Below are positions 52,328-60,694 of a stretch of DNA of 64,000 nt, one piece after another. The stretch comes from Micromonospora phaseoli (GTDB lineage Bacteria; Actinomycetota; Actinomycetes; Mycobacteriales; Micromonosporaceae). The notes beneath the pieces were generated by a model. That model ran no database searches, was not told the DNA's origin, and worked only from the letters and a program-made list of their open reading frames with translations. The stretch spans positions 338,843 to 402,842 of the forward strand of contig NZ_FNYV01000003.1 of the NCBI RefSeq assembly GCF_900109115.1, in the 5' to 3' direction. Positions within the stretch are counted from its first letter, which is position 1. Every line of letters begins with the position of its first letter. Position numbers and translations under genes: made by a program.

Positions 52328-53640
52328 CTGTCCCTCTCCGCCGTGGCCGATTCCCGGGAGATCGGCAGGATCAACCGGACCTCGGTCCCCTCTCCAGGCC
52401 GGGAGCGGATCTCCGCCCGGCCGCCGTGCCGCTTCATCCGCCCGACGATGGAGCCTCGGACACCGTGCCGATGGTCCTCCACCGTATCCGGGTCGAAGCC
52501 CGTGCCCCGGTCCCGTACGAAGACACTGACCTGCTCGGGCTCCACCTCGGCGTAGAGCGACACGGTCTGCACCCCGGCGTGCCGGGCGGCGTTCACCAAC
52601 GCCTCACGGGCCGCCGCGACCAGCGCACCGACCCGCTCGTCGGTCTCCCGGTCGCCGACGACGACGGCCTCCACGGTGATCGCGAACGTGTCCTCCACCT
52701 CGGCCGCGGCCTGCTCCAGCGCGGCGGCGAAGCGTTCGGTCGGCGACGCGGTGGGCTTGTACAGCCAGTTGCGCAGCGACCGCTCCTGCCCACGGGCCAG
52801 CCGCTGCACGGTCTTGACGTCGCTGGCGTTGCGCTGGATCAGCGCGAGCGTGTGCAGCACCTGGTCGTGCACCATGGCCGCCAGCTCCGCCCGCTCCTGT
52901 TCCCGGATGCGGCCCTCGCGCTCCGAGCGGAGCTGGCTCCACGTGCGCCAGAGCACCGGCGCGGCCACCACCCCGACGCCCGCCAGCCCGACCAGCGCGA
53001 AGATCACACCGTTGATCACGGCGTCGAGGTTCTGCGCCGGGGAGTAGACCGCGGCGACGCCGATGATGCCGACCGCGACCAGCACCCCGCCACCGACGAA
53101 GCGGAGCACGAAGGCCCGCCGGTCGCTCTCCTCTATCACCGCGCCGAGCCAGGGCACTGGCATCGACTCGCCCCACTGCCGTCGCCGTTCCGGTGCCGAC
53201 TGGTGCCAGATCACCCCGGCGCCGACCGCGATGATGGCGACCAGCCACCCCGCGGTGCCGGTCGCACCCACCGAGTCGAAGACCATCACCTGGATCAGCA
53301 GTACGCCGAGCCCGATCGCCACGAACGGCAGCAGCTGGGCAACATCCCGGCGGGGCGGTACCGCGGTGTCACCGGGGCGCAGCGGGACGACGGCCCAGAA
53401 GGCCGCGTAGAGCAGCAGACCGAGCCCGCTCAGTCCGAGCAGCACCATGAAGGCGATCCGGACCCGGACCACCGGGACGTCGAGGTGCTCAGCGATACCG
53501 GCTGCCACCCCGGCGGCCATCCGGTGCTCCGGGGCGCGGTAGAGGCGGGGTGGTTGACTGACGGTGCTGATCGCGGGCTCCCTGGTCAGGACGGTCGGGC
53601 CGGACAACGGGCGGGGTTCCGGCGTCGATTCGATCGTCAC
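52324..53640 (-). CDS. Sensor histidine kinase with N-terminal PspC domain
   Basis: A 438-residue kinase from GTG 53640; the frame opens further but the extension overlaps the divergent gene. A PspC domain (about 32-95, LYRAPEHRMAAGVAAGIAEHL) with one membrane segment starts the protein, followed by three or four further membrane segments. The dimerisation region contains the likely phosphorylated His258 in AAMVHDQVLHTLALIQ, and the ATPase domain has REALVNAARHAG and DRGTGFDP. Such PspC kinases in actinobacteria are paired with LuxR regulators and divergent PspC proteins and are thought to sense envelope stress. Confidence 0.9.
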   Translation of the reverse strand: MTIESTPEPRPLSGPTVLTREPAISTVSQPPRLYRAPEHRMAAGVAAGIAEHLDVPVVRVRIAFMVLLGLSGLGLLLYAAFWAVVPLRPGDTAVPPRRDVAQLLPFVAIGLGVLLIQVMVFDSVGATGTAGWLVAIIAVGAGVIWHQSAPERRRQWGESMPVPWLGAVIEESDRRAFVLRFVGGGVLVAVGIIGVAAVYSPAQNLDAVINGVIFALVGLAGVGVVAAPVLWRTWSQLRSEREGRIREQERAELAAMVHDQVLHTLALIQRNASDVKTVQRLARGQERSLRNWLYKPTASPTERFAAALEQAAAEVEDTFAITVEAVVVGDRETDERVGALVAAAREALVNAARHAGVQTVSLYAEVEPEQVSVFVRDRGTGFDPDTVEDHRHGVRGSIVGRMKRHGGRAEIRSRPGEGTEVRLILPISRESATAERDR

Positions 53641-53759
53641 ACGCGCCGTGGTGGTCCGACCACGGGGACGCCCCCGACATTCCGGCAGGCTGGATCTCAG
53701 GGTGGGGTCAGGGTCGCTTCCGGAGGTCGCTCGGGCCCGCGGCGCAGCAGGATCGAAGC
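53641..53759. promoter_or_regulatory. Divergent promoter region of the PspC locus
   Basis: About 120 bp between the kinase and PspC starts must contain both promoters. No obvious repeat is visible, but the closeness suggests joint control, perhaps by the response regulator. Confidence 0.4.
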
Positions 53760-55340
53760 ATGACCGACGATGCTGCCCGACCGCAGCGGCCGGAGCCGAC
53801 GGAAGCGGACCCGACGAGACCGCCGTCTGCCCCGCCGGCCGACACACCGCCGGCCGGGGGGACGGCATGGGACGCGTACGCCACACCACCGCCGCCCGGA
53901 CCCGAGGGACCGGGTGGTACGCCCTTCGGTGGCACCGGTTTCACGTCACGCTACGGGCTGGTCCGGCCCCGCGAGGGCCGCTACCTGGCGGGCGTCTGTG
54001 CTGCGGTCGGCCGGGCGACCAACACCGATCCGGTGCTCTGGCGGGTGCTGCTCGCGGTGCTCGGTTTCTTCGGCGGCGTCGGCATCCTGGTCTACGTCGC
54101 CGCCTGGCTGATCATTCCCGGCGAGGGCGACAGTGCCTCCCCGGTCGAATCGATGCTGGGGCGAGGCCGTTCCAGCATGTCCCCGGTCACCGTGATCGTG
54201 CTCAGCGTCCTGGTCGCGGTGGGCTTCGGCTTCATCGTCACCGACCCGTTCCGCGCGGTGCTGCTCGGCGCGGCCATCCTGGTCGGCGGCGCGCTGCTGC
54301 TCAACCGTCAGCAGCGCGAGCAACGACCCGGCGCGGCACCGCCCTCGCCGGCGATGCCGGGCGTGCCCCGCACCGACGCGCCGGCCCCACCGCCAGGTCC
54401 GGTGCCACCGGTCGGCTACCTCGGCGCGCCTGCCTACCCACCGCCGTACCCCGGCTTCGGCCGGACCGCGACCGCTGTGCCGGCCGCCTTCCACACCCCC
54501 GGCCCCGCCTCCGGCGTCCCGCCGGCACCGCCGGTGTCCCCGGGGCCCGGCGAGACCACCCTCAATCTGGCAGCGGCACCGGCACCAGCGTGGCCTCCAG
54601 CCGCCCCGCCGGGCCTCCCGGCCACCGCACCGACCTACCGCCCGCCGTTCGCCCCGCACGGCCCGTACGCCGGGCAGGGCACGGTCGCTCCGCCTCCGCC
54701 GACGAAGGTCAAGCGACCCAAGAAGCCCCGCGAACGATCCGCCCTCGGCGCGGTGACCTTCTCGCTGATCTTCGTCGCGCTGGGTGTGGTCGGTGTGCTC
54801 GACCTCCTGGACGTGTTTTGGATCGGTGCCTCGGCCTACTTCGCCGCGGCGCTCGCCGTGATCGCTCTCGGCCTGCTGGTGGGCACCTGGTTCGGCCGGG
54901 CCCGCTGGCTGATCGCACTCGGTCTGGTGACCGCCGCCGCGTTGGCCGTGGCCACGGTCGCCGAGAGCTACGACCGGGTCCGCGGCGTGGACGGCGCGGT
55001 CACCTGGGCACCGACCGACCACGGCAGCCTCGCCGTGCGGTACGAGCAGAGCTTCGCCGACGCGGTGCTCGACCTGCGCGCGATCGATTTCAACGAGCGG
55101 GACACGGAGATCACCGTGGTCATCAACTTCGGCGAGGCCACCGTCGTGCTGCCGCCCAACGTGGACGTAACCGCCGTGGCCCAGGTGACCGCCGGTGACG
55201 CGAACATCTTCGGCCAGCGGGCGCGTGGACTGGAGAACCGGCTCGCGGAAACCGTCGATCTCGGCGCGGACGGCTCCGGCGGCGGCAAACTGCGCCTGAA
55301 CCTGCACGTCAACGCCGGACACATGGAGGTGACCCGGTGA
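53760..55340 (+). CDS. PspC-domain membrane protein with LiaF-like C-terminus
   Basis: A 526-residue protein. A Pro-rich N-terminus of about 60 residues is followed by a PspC domain (RPREGRYLAGVCAAVGRATNTDPVLWRVLLAVLGFFGG), two further membrane segments, a long Pro/Ala linker (180-325), then two or three membrane segments and a soluble beta-rich C-terminal domain (LDLRAIDFNERDTEITVVINFGEATVVLPPNVDV) like LiaF/DUF2154 proteins. In Firmicutes LiaF restrains a cell-envelope two-component system. Divergence from a PspC kinase supports a similar stress-sensing role; this is inference. Confidence 0.85.
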   Translation: MTDDAARPQRPEPTEADPTRPPSAPPADTPPAGGTAWDAYATPPPPGPEGPGGTPFGGTGFTSRYGLVRPREGRYLAGVCAAVGRATNTDPVLWRVLLAVLGFFGGVGILVYVAAWLIIPGEGDSASPVESMLGRGRSSMSPVTVIVLSVLVAVGFGFIVTDPFRAVLLGAAILVGGALLLNRQQREQRPGAAPPSPAMPGVPRTDAPAPPPGPVPPVGYLGAPAYPPPYPGFGRTATAVPAAFHTPGPASGVPPAPPVSPGPGETTLNLAAAPAPAWPPAAPPGLPATAPTYRPPFAPHGPYAGQGTVAPPPPTKVKRPKKPRERSALGAVTFSLIFVALGVVGVLDLLDVFWIGASAYFAAALAVIALGLLVGTWFGRARWLIALGLVTAAALAVATVAESYDRVRGVDGAVTWAPTDHGSLAVRYEQSFADAVLDLRAIDFNERDTEITVVINFGEATVVLPPNVDVTAVAQVTAGDANIFGQRARGLENRLAETVDLGADGSGGGKLRLNLHVNAGHMEVTR

Positions 55341-55813
55341 GGGCACACCGCACCGATCTGGTGTCATTCGCCTTCGGGCTGCTCTTCCTCGCCCTCGCCG
55401 CCTGGTGGCTGCTCGCCCAGGTGCTCGGCCTCGTCCTGCCGCCGGTCGGCTGGTTCCTGGCCGGCGGGCTGATCCTGGTCGGCGGGCTCGGTCTGATCGG
55501 CGCCCTGCGCTCCAGCCGGCACGGCGGCAGGCCGGCGACGGCCGATTCGCCTGGCGAGGCCAGCCAGGAACCGCCGGAACCGGCCGACACGCAGGAGCCG
55601 GCCAACACGCAGGAGCCGACCGACACGCAGGAACCAGCCAGCCCGCAGGAGCCGGCCGACTCGCAGGAGCCGGCCGCCACGCGGGACCGGGTTGACACCC
55701 AGGAACTAGCCGACACGCAGGAACGGGCCGGCACGCAGACCGACGACGACCGTACGCTCAATCTGCTCGCCGACGAGGAGGCGCCACCGACTGGCCGGCC
55801 GGGGCCCGCCTGA
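55337..55813 (+). CDS. Small membrane protein with hexapeptide repeats
   Basis: A 158-residue protein starting at GTG 55337, overlapping the upstream TGA by the GTGA arrangement. Two hydrophobic segments (about 8-28 and 35-55) are followed by a hydrophilic tail of nine EPADTQ-like repeats and an acidic end. It is probably co-translated with the PspC protein. I do not recognise a family beyond small actinobacterial membrane proteins of this locus. Confidence 0.75.
   Translation: MRAHRTDLVSFAFGLLFLALAAWWLLAQVLGLVLPPVGWFLAGGLILVGGLGLIGALRSSRHGGRPATADSPGEASQEPPEPADTQEPANTQEPTDTQEPASPQEPADSQEPAATRDRVDTQELADTQERAGTQTDDDRTLNLLADEEAPPTGRPGPA
55577..55738 (+). repeat. Nine 18 bp tandem repeats encoding EPADTQ variants
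   Basis: Units run EPADTQ, EPANTQ, EPTDTQ, EPASPQ, EPADSQ, EPAATR, DRVDTQ, ELADTQ, ERAGTQ. The first five are nearly identical and later ones have diverged, which suggests expansion from the 5' end. Confidence 0.88.
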
Positions 55814-55994
55814 CCATGCGGCGCCGGCCGTCCGCCGCCTATGCTGGCCGGTGTGCCCCGCCGGTGCCGGCCGGCCACGTCGCAGGGCAGCGTTCGCGGG
55901 TCACCGGCTCGCGGGTCGTCCGTGGCCGGGCCGACCTCGCCGCTGGCGGTGATCTCGCGTCAGTCGCCACTACCCCGTCAGGAGCCCGTTCGAG

Positions 55995-57242
55995 ATGACC
56001 CAGTCCCCCGCCGTGCGTACCCCCGGCCGATCCGGCCCGGTCCGCCTCGGCGAGCGCGCCGCCCGTACCCTCGTCTCCGAGCTTGCCCGGATCAACGATC
56101 CCAAGGTCGCCCTGCTGGTCGGCGCGGCCCCGGAGTCCGCGGTGCTGGCCGCGGCCATCGAAGCGATGCTGCCCGGCGACACCCTCACCGTGGTGCCCGC
56201 CGAGCGGGTCAGCGTCACGGCGCTACGGGAGCACGTCAGCGCCCAGGGCCGCTGGGTCGCCGACCGGGTCCGCGTCGTGGACAGCCTGGCCGAGGCCGAG
56301 CCCGCCGCGGTGGTCGTCGCCGGCGAGGCGCTCACCGGCACCGCGGACGAGGCCCGCCTCGCCATCGAGGCACTCACCAAGTACCTGGCCGACGGCGCGG
56401 TACTCAGCGTCGCGACCGCCGTCGCCCGGACCGCCGGCGCCGCCGCGGAGTTGGACCGGCAGGGCGCGCTGCACGGCATCGGCGAGGACCTGGTGCTGCG
56501 CAACTCCCCGCCGGTACGCGTGTACCGGCTCCGCTTCACCCCGGCGGACGCGGCTTCCGCCGAGCGGCTCGCCCCGGCGTACCGGCCGTCGAGCGTGCCG
56601 CTGACCCGCGACATGCACATCGACAGCAACGGTGTGGCCGCGGCCGGCATCGCCCTCGGGCTGGCCGCGTTGACCCGGCTGTCCCGGCCCAAGTCGAAGC
56701 TCTGGCTGCTGCCGGCGCTGGCCGCCGCACCGATCGCCGCCTTCTTCCGGGACCCGGAGCGGGACGTGCCGGAGGATCCGTCGGCCGTGGTGGCCGCCGC
56801 CGACGGTCAGGTGCTGTCGGTGCAGCGCCTGCATGACGAGCGCTTCGGCGACGGCGAGTTCCTGCGGATCGCCGTGTTCCTCTCGGTACTGGACGTGCAC
56901 GTCAACCGTTCCCCGGTGGCCGGCAAGGTGGTCGACTACTTCGTCGCCGACGGCGGGTTCGTCAACGCGATGAAGCCGGACGCGGAGCACAACGTGGCCG
57001 CCTACACGGTGCTGGACACCACGCACGGCACCGTGGTGGTGGCCCAGCGGACCGGCCTGATCGCCCGGCGGATCGTCCAGCGTGCGCCGATCGGCGCGTT
57101 GCTGGCTCGGGGCGAACGGTTCGGACTGATCCGCTTCGGCTCGCGTACCGACGTCTACCTGCCGGCGGACGCCGCGGAGCCGTTGGTCGGGCCGGGTGAC
57201 AAGGTGGTCGGCGGAGCGAGCGTCGTCGCCCGCTGGCGCTGA
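55995..57242 (+). CDS. psd: Phosphatidylserine decarboxylase with N-terminal methyltransferase-like domain
   Basis: A 415-residue protein. The C-terminal 215 residues are a phosphatidylserine decarboxylase: FFRDPERDVPEDPSAVVAAADGQV, FLSVLDVHVNRSPVAG and the self-cleavage motif FGSR with Gly382-Ser383, where Ser becomes the pyruvoyl group. It makes phosphatidylethanolamine from phosphatidylserine. The first 190 residues are extra: an alternating alpha/beta region (VALLVGAAPESAVLAAAIEAMLPGDTLTVV) that resembles class I methyltransferase-like Rossmann folds. Typical bacterial enzymes of this short class are about 215 residues. The pssA gene for the preceding step is convergent just downstream. 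Confidence 0.9.
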   Translation: MTQSPAVRTPGRSGPVRLGERAARTLVSELARINDPKVALLVGAAPESAVLAAAIEAMLPGDTLTVVPAERVSVTALREHVSAQGRWVADRVRVVDSLAEAEPAAVVVAGEALTGTADEARLAIEALTKYLADGAVLSVATAVARTAGAAAELDRQGALHGIGEDLVLRNSPPVRVYRLRFTPADAASAERLAPAYRPSSVPLTRDMHIDSNGVAAAGIALGLAALTRLSRPKSKLWLLPALAAAPIAAFFRDPERDVPEDPSAVVAAADGQVLSVQRLHDERFGDGEFLRIAVFLSVLDVHVNRSPVAGKVVDYFVADGGFVNAMKPDAEHNVAAYTVLDTTHGTVVVAQRTGLIARRIVQRAPIGALLARGERFGLIRFGSRTDVYLPADAAEPLVGPGDKVVGGASVVARWR

Positions 57243-57255
57243 CCGCAGATACGTG

Positions 57256-57285
57256 AAAGGGGCACCGCGTCCGCGGTGCCCCTTT
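57256..57285. terminator. Bidirectional terminator between psd and pssA
   Basis: AAAGGGGCACCGCG (57256-57269) and its exact complement (57272-57285) form a 14 bp stem with A-tract and T-tract on the two sides, suited to termination of both convergent genes. Confidence 0.9.
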
Positions 57286-57298
57286 TCGCTGTGCGGGG

Positions 57299-58030
57299 TC
57301 AGGCGATGGTGCGCCGCTGACGCAGCCAGAGCACCGGGCCACTGATCAGGTACCCGACCACGATCAGACCGAAGGTGAGCCGCACGTCGATCAACGCGCC
57401 GATCACCGGAGCGAACCACACCCACGGCGGCAGCTTGACCAGCCGGGCGAGCTTGGCGTACGGGAAGCTGCTGACCATGGTGAAGGCGAGCAGCGCCACC
57501 CCGGCGACCTGCACCGCCCCGGGCACCGGCATGCCGATCACCACCATCAGGGCGAGCACGGCCGCGGCCATGGTGGTGGGCACTCCGCAGAAGAACCGAC
57601 CGTCCTGGGGCGAGACGTTGAACCGCGCCAGGCGAATCGCGGCACAGGCCGCGACGAGCGCGGCGGCCACCGCGGCGGCAGCCGTCGGCACGGAGCCGAC
57701 GAGCGAGGCGTAGACCACCACGGGCGCGGCGAGGCCGAAGGAGCACATGTCGGCCAGCGAGTCCATCTGGGCGCCGAACGGGCTGGCCACCCCGAGCTTG
57801 CGGGCCAGTGCGCCGTCCAGGCCGTCGAAGGCGACGCAGGCGATGAGGAGCAGGGCGGCGAGCCGCACGTCGCCCTGCATGGCGACGAAGATCGCGTTGA
57901 TGCCGAGCACGAGGCTTGCCAGCGTGCAGGCGTTGACCAGTGCGAACTTCATCCGCCGAGCCGTTGTCCGCTCGCCGGGGAGCAGTGGGGCGGGTGTCGC
58001 CGCCGACTCGTCGGGCACCGGGGTCGGCAC
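57299..58030 (-). CDS. pssA: CDP-diacylglycerol-serine O-phosphatidyltransferase
   Basis: A CDP-alcohol phosphatidyltransferase of 243 residues from GTG 58030; starts at 58018 (GTG) or 57952 (ATG) are also possible. The catalytic signature DG-x2-AR-x8-G-x3-D-x3-D is present: DGALARKLGVASPFGAQMDSLAD, with the first Asp at 72 and the last at 94 in this numbering. About six to eight membrane segments follow. It makes phosphatidylserine, the substrate of the convergently encoded Psd. The frame is open for 88 more codons upstream, but those are Arg-rich with no family match. Confidence 0.9.
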   Translation of the reverse strand: MPTPVPDESAATPAPLLPGERTTARRMKFALVNACTLASLVLGINAIFVAMQGDVRLAALLLIACVAFDGLDGALARKLGVASPFGAQMDSLADMCSFGLAAPVVVYASLVGSVPTAAAAVAAALVAACAAIRLARFNVSPQDGRFFCGVPTTMAAAVLALMVVIGMPVPGAVQVAGVALLAFTMVSSFPYAKLARLVKLPPWVWFAPVIGALIDVRLTFGLIVVGYLISGPVLWLRQRRTIA

Positions 58031-58585
58031 GACGGCCGGGCTGACCGGCGTGATCGGCTCCAGCCGAACGCGGTGGAACCGCTGCAGGCCGTATCGACGG
58101 CGCGGGCGGTCCTGGTACCGGGGCTCGGGCAACACGTCGGCCGCGCCGTGCAGTTGCGTACCTCGGCGGCCGACGCGAACCAGCAGGACCTGGCGGGCGA
58201 GGGTGCCGCTGCGGCGCAGCGGGCCCGTCCAGCTTCGCCCTGCGGGGCGCGGGCTGTCAGTCGTACGACGCCGGCGCCATGGGGCTCTCGGCACGTTTCC
58301 TCCATCACCGGATCAACTGGCCGCCACGGGGGCGGGTGTCCGGCTGTCTCGTGCCGGACCTTCCTGGTCCGGCAGCCGTTTTGCGGAGTACACCATCGCA
58401 CAGGGGGGTGGAGATTGGCGATAGCTGCCGGCGGTACTTAATACATCCCTTAACCGCGCGAACCGCCGTGTTGTTCCCATCCCGGACTTCAGGGCCCGTT
58501 TCCTCCGCTTCCCCTGCCCTCGACTGTACCGGAGGCTGTCTGCGCGGGCTCGACGAGCGGACCCGGGCCGAGCCAGACCTCTGAG
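58031..58585. other. Intergenic region upstream of pssA
   Basis: About 555 bp between two minus-strand genes. The part nearest pssA has Arg-rich open frames that do not look coding. An AT-richer patch, TACTTAATACATCCCTTAA near 58435, could hold the pssA promoter but lies far upstream. No recognisable RNA or repeat. Confidence 0.4.
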
Positions 58586-59491
58586 TTACGCCGGCCAATC
58601 GAAGGCCGCGGCGGCGATCTCCGTCAACGGAAGTTTTCGCAGCTCAGATGGGGTGAACCAGCCGGCGCGGGCGGTGGAGCCGCCGGCCAGTTCGGTCACC
58701 GCCGGTTCGGTCGGAAAATCGACCAGCACGCGGTAGACGACGCGGATGCCGTGCCAGTCGAGTGGGTACCCCTCCGGGCCGAGGGCGGCCGGATTGTGCA
58801 GATTGTCCATGCCGATCAGCTCGGTCACCCGGCCCAGCTGCCCCGACTCCTCTACCAGTTCACGTAGCAACGCGGTGACGGGTTGTTCGCCATGGTCCGT
58901 TCCGCCGCCCGGCAGGTGCCACCGCCCAGCACCCGGATAGCCGTCGGCGATCAACGACAGCAGCACCCGCCCGGCGGGATCGGTGACCACCCCGTACGCC
59001 CCAAAGCGCTGCCGTCGATCGCCGTCAGGTGCGGCGAACGGCAACCGACGGCGCAGCGCACCGGGCGGCAGCGGGACGACCGGCAGCCCGAGCGCCTCGG
59101 CGCTGAACGCCAGCAGCGGCAGCTCGGCCGCCTCGTCCAGGGTCAGCCAGCGCGCCAGGTCGGTGGTGCCGTCACGCTCGGCAGACAACTGCCCGCCCGT
59201 CGGCACCACGTCGAAGAGCATCCGGTCGGTGTGCAGGGCCACCCCCAGATCGGGGTACGGCAGCACATCGGCGACCACCGCCCGCAGCCCAGCCACCGCG
59301 ACGGTCAGCCCGGTCTCCTCGGCGACCTCACGGACCACCGCGTGCGCGGGATGCTCGGCGTGCTCCAGCCCGCCGCCCGGCAGCGACCACACCCCCGGAA
59401 AGTCCGCCAGCGCGGATCCCCGCACCAGCAGCACCCGTCGATCGGCGTCCCGCAGCACCCCGTACGCGCCGACCCGCCGTACCTGCTCCAC
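58586..59491 (-). CDS. Tandem double-Nudix hydrolase 1
   Basis: A 301-residue protein composed of two Nudix domains. The first Nudix box (GGGLEHAEHPAHAVVREVAEETGL) and the second (GGGTDHGEQPVTALLRELVEESGQ) both fit Gx5Ex7REUxEExGU, so both metal sites look intact. Nudix enzymes hydrolyse nucleoside diphosphates linked to other groups; the substrate cannot be inferred. The second domain matches the corresponding domain of the neighbouring protein strongly (GYPGAGRWHLPGGGTDHGEQP versus GYPGAGCWHLPGGGTDYGEQP), so the pair arose by duplication. Confidence 0.88.
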   Translation of the reverse strand: MEQVRRVGAYGVLRDADRRVLLVRGSALADFPGVWSLPGGGLEHAEHPAHAVVREVAEETGLTVAVAGLRAVVADVLPYPDLGVALHTDRMLFDVVPTGGQLSAERDGTTDLARWLTLDEAAELPLLAFSAEALGLPVVPLPPGALRRRLPFAAPDGDRRQRFGAYGVVTDPAGRVLLSLIADGYPGAGRWHLPGGGTDHGEQPVTALLRELVEESGQLGRVTELIGMDNLHNPAALGPEGYPLDWHGIRVVYRVLVDFPTEPAVTELAGGSTARAGWFTPSELRKLPLTEIAAAAFDWPA

Positions 59492-59541
59492 GACGCCCCC
59501 GTCCCGCCGCCAACCGCCGCACTCCGGGCCGGAGCCGCGCC

Positions 59542-59581
59542 GATCATCAGGTTATCGCCGTACGACGATAACCTCATGATC
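59542..59581. repeat. Palindromic repeat of the GATCATGAGGTTATCG type
   Basis: Left arm 59542-59560 and right arm 59563-59581 pair at 17 of 19 positions; the right arm reads GATCATGAGGTTATCGTCG as reverse complement. It lies between the two double-Nudix genes. It differs from the TTGATCAAGAGG family, although both start with GATCA. Confidence 0.8.
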
Positions 59582-59602
59582 AACCCGCGGGCCGAAGTGG
59601 GG

Positions 59603-60550
59603 TCAGGTGAGCTGGGCGGCCTGGACCGCTTCGGCGGTGACCTCGGTCAGCCGGTCGGTGGGCAGGGCACCGAGCTCGTCGCGGCCGAACCAGCGGGCTT
59701 CGCAGGTGGAGCCGCCGATGTCGCCGACGGTGGGCGGGGCGGGCTGGTCCACCACCACCCGGTAGAAGGCGCGCACGCCGTGCCAGTCGATCGGATAGCC
59801 CTCCGGGCCGAGCGAGGCGGCATCCCGGTGGCTGGCCACCCCGAGCAGCCCGACGAGTCGCCCGGTCTGCCCGGTCTCCTCGACCAACTCCCGGATCAGC
59901 GCCGCGCCGGGCTGCTCGCCGTAGTCGGTGCCGCCGCCGGGCAGGTGCCAGCAGCCCGCACCCGGGTAGCCGTCGGAGACCCGGGTCAGCAGCACCCGCC
60001 CGTCCGGGTCGGTGACCACGGCGTACGCGGCGAAGCGCTGCGCTCGGTGCAGCCCGTCCGGGCCGGGCACCGCATAGAAGGAGGGGAACTCCGGCGCCTC
60101 GTCCGGCACGATGTCCGCCGAGGAGGCGGGCAGCGCCAGCGCACGCGCGGTGAACGACCGCAGCGGCAACCGCCGCGCCTCGTCCAGGGTGAACCAGCGG
60201 GCCAGGTCGGTCGGGCGGTCGACGCGGTCGGTCAGCGAGCCGCCCCGGACCGAGACCCGGTAGACCAGCCGGTCGGTGTGGATGGTGATGCCACGCTCGG
60301 GCAGTGCCCGCATGTCGGCCAGCACATCGTGCAGGCTGCCGACGGCCACCGACAGGCCGGTCTCGGCGGCGGTCTCGCGGACGACGGTGTGGTGCGGATC
60401 CTCGCCGTGGTCAACCGCGCCACCGGGCAGGGACCACGTACCAGGGGTGCCGGAGCGCTCCGATGCGCGGACCAGCAACACTCTGTCTACGGAATCAGTA
60501 CAGACTGCGTATGCCGCGATTCTGCGGAGCGGCTCCAGCATGGTGGTCAC
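59603..60550 (-). CDS. Tandem double-Nudix hydrolase 2
   Basis: A 315-residue paralogue of the preceding protein, from GTG 60550 (ATG 60541 also possible). The second Nudix box (GGGTDYGEQPGAALIRELVEETGQ) is intact. In the first (GGAVDHGEDPHHTVVRETAAETGL) one of the paired catalytic Glu residues is Ala, so the N-terminal domain may be inactive or bind without hydrolysis. Same strand as its paralogue, with a palindromic repeat in the 111 bp gap. Confidence 0.87.
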   Translation of the reverse strand: MTTMLEPLRRIAAYAVCTDSVDRVLLVRASERSGTPGTWSLPGGAVDHGEDPHHTVVRETAAETGLSVAVGSLHDVLADMRALPERGITIHTDRLVYRVSVRGGSLTDRVDRPTDLARWFTLDEARRLPLRSFTARALALPASSADIVPDEAPEFPSFYAVPGPDGLHRAQRFAAYAVVTDPDGRVLLTRVSDGYPGAGCWHLPGGGTDYGEQPGAALIRELVEETGQTGRLVGLLGVASHRDAASLGPEGYPIDWHGVRAFYRVVVDQPAPPTVGDIGGSTCEARWFGRDELGALPTDRLTEVTAEAVQAAQLT

Positions 60551-60694
60551 GGAGCCAAATTCTCCCCGCGACCGGTTACCAGCGCGGAAAAGAGTCAGAT
60601 TCCTGACTGATCACTCGTCCCTGAGGGGAGGCTCAGGGTATGGATCCGGGCGGTCACCGAGGTCGATGCGCCTCGCGGCGTGGACCGTGGAGGC
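60551..60694. promoter_or_regulatory. Divergent promoter region
   Basis: About 145 bp between the Nudix 2 and PspC starts. No clear operator is visible. Confidence 0.35.

Noticed and set aside
57299-58294. Longer PssA starting at ATG 58294
   Set aside because: The extra N-terminal residues are Arg-rich and lack family similarity; a later GTG or ATG start gives a normal-length enzyme.
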